Positions 16,952 through 25,381 of a DNA stretch of 64,000 bases are shown one piece after another. Position 1 is the first letter of the stretch; each line of letters starts with the position of its first letter. The DNA lies in the NCBI GenBank assembly GCA_965366835.1, contig CBDUGF010000002.1, forward strand, positions 8,157 through 72,156. Reading direction: 5' to 3'. The notes below the pieces were generated by a model. It was not told where the DNA came from. It did not search any database and saw only the letters and a list, made by a program, of their open reading frames with translations. The stretch comes from JAKGBX01 sp965366835 (GTDB taxonomy: Bacteria; Pseudomonadota; Alphaproteobacteria; Rhodobacterales; Rhodobacteraceae). Both the position numbers and the translations under genes were made by a program.

Positions 16952-17349
16952 TTTGTCGGTTTTTTGTAGGTAGCTGTATGCAATTGGACGAACCTGGGCG
17001 AAACCAGATGCAAGACATTATTCAATTAAATGAAACTATTGGCAAGTCCATGCCACTCTATGAAACCCACACAACTTGCTTGGAAGGCTAAGGTCTTACC
17101 ACTACACAACGCCCGCATCTCTCCAAGCTGCATATTTCATGGGGTTTTGAGCGTCAAGCAGGAAGGCCGCCATTGCGCAGTTGCCATCAACCGCCCGGCC
17201 ACGCCAACAAACCAACGCGGGATCGCAAAACATCCGTGCGGTGGCTGTGCGCTTCCTCTAGGATGGGCGCAACTCGCTCCCACTGTGGAGAGGAAGCAGA
17301 CCAGGCGGCCAGACGCCCGGTGCTGCGGTTTTCGCGCCGTGGGAGCGTC
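16952..17349. other. 398-base intergenic junction between integrase and DUF819 gene
   Basis: This AT-richer stretch (especially 16970-17045) holds the integrase promoter side, the tRNA-Gly-like remnant (17061-17116), and then more GC-rich sequence leading to the DUF819 gene. An in-frame extension of the DUF819 frame to 17173 has no convincing ribosome site. I see no other gene. It looks like the right-hand boundary of the integrated element. Confidence 0.6.
17061..17116 (-). pseudogene. Degenerate tRNA-Gly(UCC)-like remnant, candidate att site
   Basis: Read on the minus strand from 17116, the sequence has an acceptor-like GCGGGCG, a D-arm with AGTGGTA, an anticodon loop CTTCCAA (UCC anticodon at 17082-17084) and a T-arm beginning GGGTTTC. 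It then diverges and lacks the matching CGCCCGC acceptor 3' strand. D- and anticodon-stem mismatches suggest it is not functional. It has the geometry of an integration site: the 5' side faces the chromosome and the 3' side faces the integrase. Confidence 0.5.
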
Positions 17350-18498
17350 ATGACAGAAATATTCGCGATCCTGCTGTTTCTTGGCGCACCGGCTATCCTG
17401 TTGCTCGGCGTGCGGCATATCCCGGCGGCCCGGATGCTGGGGCCGATCGTGCTTTGCTATGCCGCGGGCCTGCTGCTGGGCATGTCCGGCCTGCTGCCCG
17501 AGGCGGCAGATCCGGTCAGAACCGGCATTACCGAAGCAAGCCTCGGGCTGGCGCTGCCGCTCCTGCTGTTTTCGGTCGATATCCGGGCGTGGCGGCATGT
17601 CGCCGGGCGCGCGATGCTGTCGATGGGGCTGGCCGTCATCGCCGTGGTTTTCGTGGCGACGCTGCTGTTTCACAGCTTCGCGGCGCGCGGCGTCGCAGCC
17701 CCCGAACAGCTCGCCGGCATGGCCATCGGCATGTATACCGGCGGCGTCGCCAATCTCGGCGCGATCAAGCTCGCGCTTGCCATTCCCGATGCGCGCTACC
17801 TGCTCTTTGCCACAGTCGATACCTTTGTCGGCGCGCTCTACCTGATGCTGGTGCTGACCGTCGGGCGCCGTCTGTTCGGGCGCCTGCTGGCGCCGTTCCC
17901 GCCCGGCTATCACGGCGAAGATGTCGCCTACGAAGAGACCGAAACCTACGCCGAGCTGCTGCGCCTCTCCGCCCTTCCCGGCATCCTGATCGCAGTTGCC
18001 GCCGCCGGGCTCTGCGTCGGCGCGGCGGTCCTGCTGGCGCCCTACCTGCCCTTCGCCGCACCCGAGATCGTGGTCATCGTCCTGCTCACCAGCTTCGGCC
18101 TGCTGGCCTCGTTCATCGGGCAAATCCGGCGCAACCCCGCGGCGTCGAAACTCGGCATGTATCTGATCTACGTGTTCTCGTTCTGCGTCGCCGCCTCGCT
18201 GGATCCGTCCGCCATGGTGTCGATGGACGCGACGATCCTGATCTTCGTGGCGGTGGCCACCTTCGGCAGCCTGCTGCTGCACGCGCTCCTGTGCCGCCTG
18301 TTCAGGGTCGATGTCGATACCTTCCTGATCACCTCCGTGGCGGCGCTGATGTCGCCCGCTTTCGTGCCCATGGTGGCACGCTCCCTGCGCAATCCCGCCA
18401 TCCTGATGTCGGGCATGACAACCGGGATCCTGGGCTTTGCCATCGGCAATTATCTCGGTATCTCTGTGGCGCTGCTGCTGGCATCCGGAGGAAACTGA
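17350..18498 (+). CDS. DUF819 family integral membrane protein
   Basis: A 382-residue polytopic protein with about ten hydrophobic helices; the DUF819 signature region GMAIGMYTGGVANLGAIKLAL is visible, with a pseudo-repeat later (MSPAFVPMVARSLRNPAILMSGMTTGILGFAIGNYLG). DUF819 proteins are transporter-like, with unknown substrates. ATG 17350 follows a GGGAG site. The stop overlaps the start of the PLP enzyme (TGATG at 18496-18500), so the two form a coupled pair and the transporter probably carries that enzyme's substrate or product. Confidence 0.82.
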   Translation: MTEIFAILLFLGAPAILLLGVRHIPAARMLGPIVLCYAAGLLLGMSGLLPEAADPVRTGITEASLGLALPLLLFSVDIRAWRHVAGRAMLSMGLAVIAVVFVATLLFHSFAARGVAAPEQLAGMAIGMYTGGVANLGAIKLALAIPDARYLLFATVDTFVGALYLMLVLTVGRRLFGRLLAPFPPGYHGEDVAYEETETYAELLRLSALPGILIAVAAAGLCVGAAVLLAPYLPFAAPEIVVIVLLTSFGLLASFIGQIRRNPAASKLGMYLIYVFSFCVAASLDPSAMVSMDATILIFVAVATFGSLLLHALLCRLFRVDVDTFLITSVAALMSPAFVPMVARSLRNPAILMSGMTTGILGFAIGNYLGISVALLLASGGN

Positions 18499-19919
18499 TG
18501 AATCATCTGAGCCTGCCCGAACAGGGCCGCGCGCCCGACGAGGTGTTGCAAGATCTCGCGGATTTCCGAGACGGAGACCCCGACTACAGAAACGGGCGCA
18601 TCTGGAGCCTGGTCTATCACCTCGACGACGCGCATGACGATTTCGCCGCCGCCGCCTACCGGCAATATTCATCGGCCAACGGGCTCAACCCGGCAGCGTT
18701 CCAGAGCCTCAAGCGGATGGAAACCGAGATCGTCTCGATCGTCGCCGGGCTGCTGCATGGCGGCCCCGATACCTGCGGCGTGGTCACGGCGGGTGGCACC
18801 GAAAGCTGCCTGATGGCGGTGAAGACCTATCGCGACATGGCCCGCAAGAAACGCCGCGTGCGCCGCCCCAACATGATCCTGCCGTCCACGGCGCATGTCG
18901 CATGGTTCAAGGCGGCGGGCTATTTCGGAGTGACCCCGCGGCTCCTGCCGATGAAAGACGATCTCAGCACCGACATTTCCAGGCTGGCGCGGATGATCAA
19001 CCGCAATACCGTGATGATCCTCGGATCGGCCCCGGAATACCCGCATGGCACCATCGACCCGATCGTGGACATGGGCAAGATCGCACAGGCCCGGCGCGTC
19101 CCGCTGCATATCGACGCCTGTGTCGGCGGCTTCATCCTGCCCTTTATGGCGATGAACGGCGTCGAGCTGCCGCAATGGGATTTCCGTGTGCCGGGTGTCA
19201 CGTCGATCTCCGCCGACCTGCACAAATACGGCTACACCGCCAAGGGCGCCTCGACGATCCTCTATCGCAATCTCGATCTTCTGAAATTCCAGATGTTCGT
19301 CTATCAGGACTGGCCCGGCGGCGTCTTCGCCTCGCCCGCGCTGCTCGGCACACGCCCCGGCGGCGCCTATGCCGCAGCCTGGGCGGTGTTGCAGAAGCTC
19401 GGCACCGATGGCTATCGCGACCTCGCCGCGCGCACAACCGAAGCGGTCGAGATGCTGAAAGCCGGGATCGGCGCAATCGAAGGCCTGCGCATCCTGGGCA
19501 ATCCGCAGGGGCCGCTCCTGTCCTATGGCGCCTCCGAGCGCGGCCTGAACATGTTCGCCGTGGCCGATCAGCTTGAGCAGAAAGGCTGGAGCGTGAACCG
19601 GGTCCAGAACCCCGACGGCATTCATGCCATGGTCACCGCCCGGCATCTCGACGTGGTGCCGCAATACCTCGCCGATCTGGCCGAGGCGGTCGTCACGGTG
19701 CGCGCCGATCCCGAACTGGCCAAGTCGGGCGGCGCCGCCGCCTATGGCATGATGGCGCATGTTCCGCTGCGCGGCATGGTCAAGACCAAGGTGCTCGACC
19801 TGTTTGCCGAGATGTATCGCGCCGGCGGCGGCGCGCTCGCACTCAAGTCACAAGGCAGGCCGTCGCTGCCCGAGCGGATGATGGCGCGCTATGCCAACTG
19901 GCGCGCCGGGCGCAACTGA
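18498..19919 (+). CDS. PLP-dependent group II decarboxylase / sphingosine-1-phosphate lyase-like enzyme
   Basis: A 473-residue fold-type I PLP enzyme. It has a phosphate-binding segment (TAGGTESCLMAV, 98-109), the cofactor ring contacts HIDACVGG (His204, Asp206) and the Schiff-base lysine Lys243 in SADLHKYGYTAKG. The overall order resembles sphinganine-1-phosphate lyases and related amino-acid decarboxylases. The N-terminus is short, with no membrane anchor, so it is cytoplasmic. ATG 18498 has GGAGG seven bases upstream. The substrate is unknown; coupling to the DUF819 transporter hints at an amine, amino acid or phospho-amine taken up or exported together. Confidence 0.8.
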   Translation: MNHLSLPEQGRAPDEVLQDLADFRDGDPDYRNGRIWSLVYHLDDAHDDFAAAAYRQYSSANGLNPAAFQSLKRMETEIVSIVAGLLHGGPDTCGVVTAGGTESCLMAVKTYRDMARKKRRVRRPNMILPSTAHVAWFKAAGYFGVTPRLLPMKDDLSTDISRLARMINRNTVMILGSAPEYPHGTIDPIVDMGKIAQARRVPLHIDACVGGFILPFMAMNGVELPQWDFRVPGVTSISADLHKYGYTAKGASTILYRNLDLLKFQMFVYQDWPGGVFASPALLGTRPGGAYAAAWAVLQKLGTDGYRDLAARTTEAVEMLKAGIGAIEGLRILGNPQGPLLSYGASERGLNMFAVADQLEQKGWSVNRVQNPDGIHAMVTARHLDVVPQYLADLAEAVVTVRADPELAKSGGAAAYGMMAHVPLRGMVKTKVLDLFAEMYRAGGGALALKSQGRPSLPERMMARYANWRAGRN

Positions 19920-20005
19920 ACCGGCCGTCCCGACCAGTATCGCACAATCGGCCCAAGCGCGCGGCGCAGGCTTCCGCGCCCCGCCCTTGCCCGGCATTCG
20001 CCGCT

Positions 20006-21514
20006 CTAGTGGCTGGTGCCTTCCGAGAAGGTGATCTTGTTCCAGACATTGTACTTGCCCGAAGGCTTGCGCATCGGCAGCCGTTTCACCTCTTCAAGCG
20101 TCGCCGCGTCATAGACGATCACCGCGCCGTCATCCTCCCACACCGAGACCAGCGCATATTTGCCGTCGCGGGTGAATTCCACATGCGCCACCGTCGCGCC
20201 GGGCACTGGCCTGAGCGTCCTGACGATCTCGAAGCTCTGCTTGTCGATCACGTGCATCATGTCCTTGTTCGGTCCGAAAAACACGTCCGCCCAGAAATAG
20301 GGCGTGTTCTCGTGGCTGCGCAGGAAAAATCCCGGCCCCTCGGTCTTGATCGTGGCGATCCGCTCCCACGTTACCGTGTCGATGATCGACAGCTTGCCCT
20401 CCTTCAGGTGCGGCGTCGCCATCACCCGGTGACCATTGCGTTCCCAGCTGATCCCCGAGCCGAGATGCGGCAGGCCATCCAGCGGCAATTCGGCGATCTC
20501 GCGGCCTTGTTCGAGGTTGACGACGATCGCGCGCACCCCGTCGCGCGCCGCCCCGATCAGGTTGCGATACTGGTCATCGAAGAAGAAATCATCCAGCGGC
20601 TCGGCAATCTCGATACGGCGGGTCTCGAATGGCTCCGCCCCTTCCCCCGCCGTCACCTCCCAGATCTCCGGCGCATCCTTCAGCGCCAGGATGAAACTCT
20701 CGCGCTGCGGCGCCTGATAGACCGCCGAGACGCGGCTCTTGGTGCCGTCCTTCGCCATCACCGGCAAGACCTGCGCAACGCTCAGATCGTCGGTCGACAG
20801 GATGGTCAGCGTCATCGGCAGGTAATTCGCCACCGCCAGCCATTTGCCGTCATGGCTCATGGCAATGTTGCGGCTGTTCACCCCGGCACGCACCCGGCCC
20901 ACCTCCTTGAGCGCCCAGATATCGTATTTCTGTACCCAGCCATCGCGCGACATGATGAAGACATAGCGCCCGTCGGGGCTGAATTTCGGCCCGCCATGCA
21001 CGGCATAGGGCGTGGCAAAGCGGTCGAGCACGGCAAAAGTATCGCCATCCAGAACGCTGACGTGATGATCGCCGGTTTCCACCGCCAGCGTGATGTTCAT
21101 CGGGTCCGCGTCCCAGACCGGCGCTGCCACCGGCACGTAGTCGTCGCGCATCTCGCGGCTCGCGGCGATCTCGGGCTTGCCCCAGTCGGGAATCCGCTCC
21201 AGCGGGGTTTTCAGCCACGCCGCCAGCTCCTCGACATCGCCGGCCGAAATCTCTTCGGCAAAACCCGGCATCTGGGTCGAGATCCGCCCGTTCAGGATCA
21301 CTTCGGCCACCTTCGGCCCCCGCATCCGGCCCAGCGTCTCCGGAATCAGCGCCGGACCATCGCCGCCGAGCCGCCCGTCGCCATGGCATTCGGCGCAATG
21401 CTCCTGGTAGAGCGCTGCCGGGTCGGCCCCGGCCAGCCCCGGTGCGATAATGAATGCGGCAGCGATCAGCCCGAAAAGGCTGCGATTAAGAGAAGAACTG
21501 GTGTTTCGGGTCAT
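20006..21514 (-). CDS. nirN: Heme d1 biosynthesis protein NirN (c-type cytochrome with d1-type propeller)
   Basis: A 502-residue exported protein with a signal (1-30), a heme c site CAECH (Cys40, Cys43, His44) and a cytochrome cd1-like eight-bladed propeller. The proximal-type His is in YAVHGGPKF (His173). His350 in GLPHLGSG aligns with the catalytic LPHPGPGAN of NirS, while the other NirS active-site His (FLHDG) is replaced by FFFDD, as usual for NirN. NirN oxidises dihydro-heme d1 to heme d1. ATG 21514 overlaps the nirJ end by 29 bases; longer in-frame starts lack a signal peptide. It is last in a nirH-J-N run. Confidence 0.88.
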   Translation of the reverse strand: MTRNTSSSLNRSLFGLIAAAFIIAPGLAGADPAALYQEHCAECHGDGRLGGDGPALIPETLGRMRGPKVAEVILNGRISTQMPGFAEEISAGDVEELAAWLKTPLERIPDWGKPEIAASREMRDDYVPVAAPVWDADPMNITLAVETGDHHVSVLDGDTFAVLDRFATPYAVHGGPKFSPDGRYVFIMSRDGWVQKYDIWALKEVGRVRAGVNSRNIAMSHDGKWLAVANYLPMTLTILSTDDLSVAQVLPVMAKDGTKSRVSAVYQAPQRESFILALKDAPEIWEVTAGEGAEPFETRRIEIAEPLDDFFFDDQYRNLIGAARDGVRAIVVNLEQGREIAELPLDGLPHLGSGISWERNGHRVMATPHLKEGKLSIIDTVTWERIATIKTEGPGFFLRSHENTPYFWADVFFGPNKDMMHVIDKQSFEIVRTLRPVPGATVAHVEFTRDGKYALVSVWEDDGAVIVYDAATLEEVKRLPMRKPSGKYNVWNKITFSEGTSH

Positions 21515-22703
21515 GACTTTTCCCCCGGAACGGCGTGACCCCCAGGCGCTCGGCCTCGTCCACGCCGATCTCGGCATTGCTGAGATAACAGGCCGGATCC
21601 TCGGCCCACGGATCGCCGGTCAGCTGCAAGGCACGGATCCTTGTATTGCCGCCGCAAATGGATTGATGGGCGCAGGCACCACAGCGCCCTTTCAGCGGGC
21701 GCGGCCTCGTGCGCAGCGCCGCCAGCATCTTGTCATCCCCGGTCCAGAGCTCGGAAAACGGTGTCTCCTTGACGCTGCCGATGGTGTAATCCGACCAATA
21801 AGTGTCGGGATGCACATTGCCCTGGGTGTCGATATTGGCCACGCCCAGCCCCGATGAATTGCCGCCCCAGGCCTCCAGATGATCGCGCAGATTGGCGAGT
21901 TTTTCATCGTCAAACCGCGCCTTCGCCCAGTTCATCAGATAGACCGCGTCGGCATCGTTGTTGCCGGTCACGATATCCAGCGGCGTCCCGCCATTGGCGC
22001 TGTCCCAGGCGCTTTCGATCAGCAGATCCAGCGCCTTGCGGGTATGATCGTGCAGCGCATCCTCGCCGCGGTTCTTGTCGCCCCGCCCGGCATAAACGAG
22101 GTGAGACAGGTAAAACTTGTCCACCCCCTCGTCGCGGCAGAGCTGCAACAGCTCTGGCATCTGCTCGGCATTGTCCTGCGTCAGGGTAAAGCGAAGCCCC
22201 ACCCGGATACCGCGCTTCTTGCACTCGCGCACGCCCCTTACCGCATCGTCAAATGCCCCGTCGACACCGCGAAACCAGTCATTGGTCTTGCCGATCCCGT
22301 CGATCGAAATCCCCACGTAGTCAAAGCCGATCTCCTCGACCTTGTCGGCATTCTCGCCGTGGATTTTCGTCCCGTTGGTCGACAGCGCCAGCATCTTGGT
22401 AAACGGCCGCGCGGCGCGCGCGATATCGAAGAAATCGAACCGGTCCAGCGGCTCCCCGCCCGACAGGATCAGCGCGTAGATGCCGAAATCCTCCATGTCC
22501 TTCACGGTGGCCATCGCCTGCTCATGGCTCAGCTCGCCGGGAAAGTTCACATCCGCCGAAACAGTATAGCAATGGCGGCATTTGAGGTTGCAGCGCCGGG
22601 TCAGGTTCCAGATCACCACCGGCTTCACCGGCCCAGCACCGCGGCGGATTCTTACCGGCGTCGGGTGAACCAGTTGCTCCATGTATTCAGACATGCGGAA
22701 CAT
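21486..22703 (-). CDS. nirJ: Heme d1 biosynthesis radical SAM protein NirJ
   Basis: A 405-residue radical SAM enzyme. The [4Fe-4S] motif is CNLKCRHC (Cys38, Cys42, Cys45), followed by SGGEP for SAM binding. The C-terminal SPASM-type region carries more cysteines (CGACAHQSICGG and ACYL) for auxiliary clusters. NirJ removes two propionate side chains from the didecarboxysiroheme intermediate and helps install the oxo groups of heme d1. ATG 22703 has AAAGGA upstream. It is four bases from nirH and overlaps nirN. Confidence 0.95.
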   Translation of the reverse strand: MFRMSEYMEQLVHPTPVRIRRGAGPVKPVVIWNLTRRCNLKCRHCYTVSADVNFPGELSHEQAMATVKDMEDFGIYALILSGGEPLDRFDFFDIARAARPFTKMLALSTNGTKIHGENADKVEEIGFDYVGISIDGIGKTNDWFRGVDGAFDDAVRGVRECKKRGIRVGLRFTLTQDNAEQMPELLQLCRDEGVDKFYLSHLVYAGRGDKNRGEDALHDHTRKALDLLIESAWDSANGGTPLDIVTGNNDADAVYLMNWAKARFDDEKLANLRDHLEAWGGNSSGLGVANIDTQGNVHPDTYWSDYTIGSVKETPFSELWTGDDKMLAALRTRPRPLKGRCGACAHQSICGGNTRIRALQLTGDPWAEDPACYLSNAEIGVDEAERLGVTPFRGKSHDPKHQFFS

Positions 22704-22707
22704 GCGC

Positions 22708-23193
22708 TTATCCTTTCTTGCGAAGCCGCAGCCCCGTCTTCTTCAATATTTTCGTCGACAGCAGCACATCGCTGCCGCGCAGCCCCGGCGCCAGAATTTC
22801 GGCGATCTCGGCGCGCTTCTGCTCGACCTCCTCGGGTGACGATCCATGCACCATGGCAAACAGGTTATAGGGCCAATCCGGCAGCGCCCGCGGGCGTTCA
22901 TAGCAATGCGTCACGAAGGGCAGCGCGCCGACAATGGCGCCCAATTCGGCGATCCGCGCGTCCTCGATGTCCCAGACGGTCATGCCATTGGCGGTCATGC
23001 CCAGCTTGTAGTGGTTCGGCGCCGCCGCGATCCGGCGGATCACGCCGCTCGCCTTCATCGCCTCCAGCCGGTCGATCAGCGCCGGCTCGCTCAAGCCCAG
23101 CCACCCGGCGACCTCGGCGTAAGGCTCGGCCACCAGAGGCAGCCCCGCTTGCAGGGCCTCGATGATCGAACGGTCTGTTGCATCAAGTGTCAT
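22708..23193 (-). CDS. nirH: Siroheme decarboxylase subunit NirH
   Basis: A 161-residue Lrp/AsnC-like protein with an N-terminal winged helix (AEVAGWLGLSEPALIDRLEAM) and an AsnC-type domain with the diagnostic THCYERPRALPDWPYNLFAMVHG. In the NirDLGH family this CYER...WPY segment marks the L/H-type half. Together with NirD, NirL and NirG it decarboxylates siroheme to 12,18-didecarboxysiroheme. ATG 23193 is preferred over the longer 23214 frame. It starts a nirH-nirJ-nirN run with an FNR-like site about 150 bases upstream and is separated from nirG by the second NirN-like gene. Confidence 0.88.
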   Translation of the reverse strand: MTLDATDRSIIEALQAGLPLVAEPYAEVAGWLGLSEPALIDRLEAMKASGVIRRIAAAPNHYKLGMTANGMTVWDIEDARIAELGAIVGALPFVTHCYERPRALPDWPYNLFAMVHGSSPEEVEQKRAEIAEILAPGLRGSDVLLSTKILKKTGLRLRKKG

Positions 23194-23340
23194 GAGCGGC
23201 CTTCCAACCCTCAAGAGGTCTGCAATCCCAAGGGCGCAAAACCCGGTTTCCTGTCTGTCCTGTCGGCCTTGGCGCAGAATCCCGTCCCTGGCCGCGGCTC
23301 GTTCGCGCGCTCATATTCCCGTGCCCCGCGCCGCGATGCC

Positions 23341-23354
23341 TTGACTTAGATCAT
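23341..23354. promoter_or_regulatory. FNR/Nnr-like box upstream of nirH
   Basis: TTGAC-TTAG-ATCAT matches the TTGAT-N4-ATCAA consensus at 8 of 10 positions. It lies in the gap between the second NirN-like gene and nirH, about 150 bases before the nirH start, so a separate anaerobic promoter for nirHJN is plausible. Confidence 0.55.
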
Positions 23355-23393
23355 AGATGACAAAGAAACGCATCTTTGCGCCCTGCCCCCGGT

Positions 23394-24908
23394 TCAAGGC
23401 TCTATCTTGTTGGCAATATTGTATTTTCCCAGGGGCTTGCGCATCGCCAACCGCTTGACCTCTTCCAGCGTCGCCGCGTCATAGACGATCACCGCGCCAT
23501 CCTCCTCCCAGACCGAAACCAGCGCATGTTTCCCATCCTTGGTGAACTCGATATGGCCCAGCGCCGCCCCCGGCACCGGCTGCAATGTCCTCACGATTTC
23601 AAGGGTCTGCTTGTCCAAAACATGGATCTTGTCCTTGTTCGGCCCAAAGAACACATCGGCCCAGAGATAGGGCGATCCCTCGTGGTCGCGCATGAAAAAT
23701 CCCGGCCCCTCGGTGGCAATCCGCTTCACCGTCGCCCAGCTTTCCATGTCGACCACCGACAGCGTATCGGCCTTGAGATGCGGCGTCACCATCACGCGCC
23801 GGCCTTCGTAATCCAGCGTCACGGCAGAGCCCAATCGCGGCAGCCCCGGCAGATCGAGATCGGCGATCTTGTGCCCGATCACCAGGTCGACCACAGCGCC
23901 GCCATCGCCCCCCGCCTTGGCCCCCAGCGCATATTCAAAGCTCTCATCGAAGTAGAAATCATCGACAATGCCACGCACCATCATCCGCCTTGTCGGAAAC
24001 GGCTCGGTCTCCTCGGGCGGCCCCTCGATCTTCCAGTCATGGACAAATCCGTAAAACGGCGGGTTCTCTCCATAGAACACTTCCCAGGTCTCCGGCACAT
24101 CCTTCAGCGCCAGGACAAAGCTCTCCCTCGGCGGCGCGGTATAGACCGCCGAAACCCGGCTCGCCGTCCCGTCCTTGCCCCTGATCTCATGCACCCAGGC
24201 CGCGCTCAGATCCCCCGCCGACAGGATGCTCAGCGTATTGGGCAGGTAATTCGCCACCGCCAGCCATTTGCCGTCATGGCTCAGCGCGATATTGCGGCTG
24301 TTGAGGCCCGCGCGCACCCGCACCACCTCCTCCAGCCCCCAGATATCGTATTTCTGCACCCAGCCATCGCGCGACATGATGAAGACAAAGCGCCCATCGG
24401 CGCTGAACTTGGGCGAGCCATGTACGGCAAAGGGCGCCTCGAAGCGGTGGATCACCTCGAAACTGTCGCCATCCACGATGCTGAACGCATGATCCGACAT
24501 TTCCTCGATCAGGATCAGGTTCAGCGGATCGGCCTCGAACACCGGCGCGTCCATCGCCGCGTAGTCTTCGTTCGGTGCGCGCGTGGCGTCGATCTCCGCA
24601 ACCGTCCAGTCGGGAACCACAGCCAGAGGCATCTTCAGATATTCGGCCAAGGCCTCGGCCTCTTGCGGCGTGATCCGGTCACCAAACGCCGCCATATCCG
24701 TCGCCGCGCGCCCGTTCAAAATCACATCGACGATCTTCGGCCCGCGCATCCGCCCCAGCGCCTCGGGGATCAGCGCCGGGCCGACCCCGCCCAGCCGCTC
24801 GGCGCCATGGCATTCTGCGCAATGCTCCTGGTAGAGCGCATCCGAATCCGCCCAAGCCCCTGTCGCAAAAGCAAAAACAGCCAGCAAAGCCGCAACAGCC
24901 CGGCTCAT
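23394..24908 (-). CDS. Second NirN-like c/d1-type cytochrome, inserted between nirG and nirH
   Basis: A 504-residue paralogue of the neighbouring NirN, with long identical blocks (for example HDGKWLAVANYLP and WADVFFGPNKD). It has a signal (1-20), heme c site CAECH (Cys30, Cys33, His34), and His163 in FAVHGSPKF. It differs in two ways: Arg358 (GLPRLGSA) stands where NirN has His350 and NirS its catalytic LPH; and about 20 extra residues, rich in aromatics and acids, lie near 279-300 (GENPPFYGFVHDWKIEGPPE). The start overlaps the nirG stop (ATGA). It may bind a heme d1 precursor or act as a carrier, but its function is not known. Confidence 0.85.
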   Translation of the reverse strand: MSRAVAALLAVFAFATGAWADSDALYQEHCAECHGAERLGGVGPALIPEALGRMRGPKIVDVILNGRAATDMAAFGDRITPQEAEALAEYLKMPLAVVPDWTVAEIDATRAPNEDYAAMDAPVFEADPLNLILIEEMSDHAFSIVDGDSFEVIHRFEAPFAVHGSPKFSADGRFVFIMSRDGWVQKYDIWGLEEVVRVRAGLNSRNIALSHDGKWLAVANYLPNTLSILSAGDLSAAWVHEIRGKDGTASRVSAVYTAPPRESFVLALKDVPETWEVFYGENPPFYGFVHDWKIEGPPEETEPFPTRRMMVRGIVDDFYFDESFEYALGAKAGGDGGAVVDLVIGHKIADLDLPGLPRLGSAVTLDYEGRRVMVTPHLKADTLSVVDMESWATVKRIATEGPGFFMRDHEGSPYLWADVFFGPNKDKIHVLDKQTLEIVRTLQPVPGAALGHIEFTKDGKHALVSVWEEDGAVIVYDAATLEEVKRLAMRKPLGKYNIANKIEP

Positions 24909-25381
24909 GCCTGCACCCTGAACCCGACAAAGAATTCCTGCAATTTCGGGAACAGATGCACTTTCAGGCCGGTCTCCGCCTCGATCGCCTGGCCCGTCGC
25001 CTCGATTCCCTCGGGGGTTTCCGTGGCCAGAACGAACCACATGTTCAGCTTGTGCTGACGCGCGTAATTATGCGCCACTTCGGCGTGCGCATTGACCGCT
25101 TCCGTCACCTCGTCAAATCGCTCCTCCGGCACCGCCATGGCGCAAAGGCAAAACGCCCCGCCCATCGCGGCGGCATCGAAAAACGGGCCAAACCGGGTCA
25201 GCACCCCGCTCTCGCGCAAGGCTTGCACACGCTCCAATAGCGCCTCTTCGCTCAGCCCCAGCTCCTCGGCCAGCGGCGCAAACGGGCGCGGAATGGTCGG
25301 CAGATCATCCTGCAAGCGATTGACCAGCTTGCGATCGAGCTCGCTCAGCTTGCCCGTATCGTCACCCTCCAAATCCCTCAT
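24905..25381 (-). CDS. nirG: Siroheme decarboxylase subunit NirG
   Basis: A 158-residue Lrp/AsnC-like protein: winged-helix N-terminus (RPFAPLAEELGLSEEALLERVQAL) and the D/G-type motif HNYARQHKLNMWFVLATE in the second half. This NxWFV segment pairs it with NirD rather than NirL/H. It is part of the siroheme decarboxylase set. ATG 25381 overlaps the nirDL stop, and its own stop overlaps the start of the second NirN-like gene, so all three are translationally coupled. Confidence 0.85.
   Translation of the reverse strand: MRDLEGDDTGKLSELDRKLVNRLQDDLPTIPRPFAPLAEELGLSEEALLERVQALRESGVLTRFGPFFDAAAMGGAFCLCAMAVPEERFDEVTEAVNAHAEVAHNYARQHKLNMWFVLATETPEGIEATGQAIEAETGLKVHLFPKLQEFFVGFRVQA

Noticed and set aside
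17173..17349. An N-terminal extension of the DUF819 gene
   Set aside because: The extension is basic and hydrophilic with no ribosome site; ATG 17350 gives a clean membrane protein.
23394..24908. Reading the second NirN-like gene as another nirS
   Set aside because: The FLHDG histidine is replaced by FYFDE and LPH by LPR, so it lacks both nitrite-reductase histidines.
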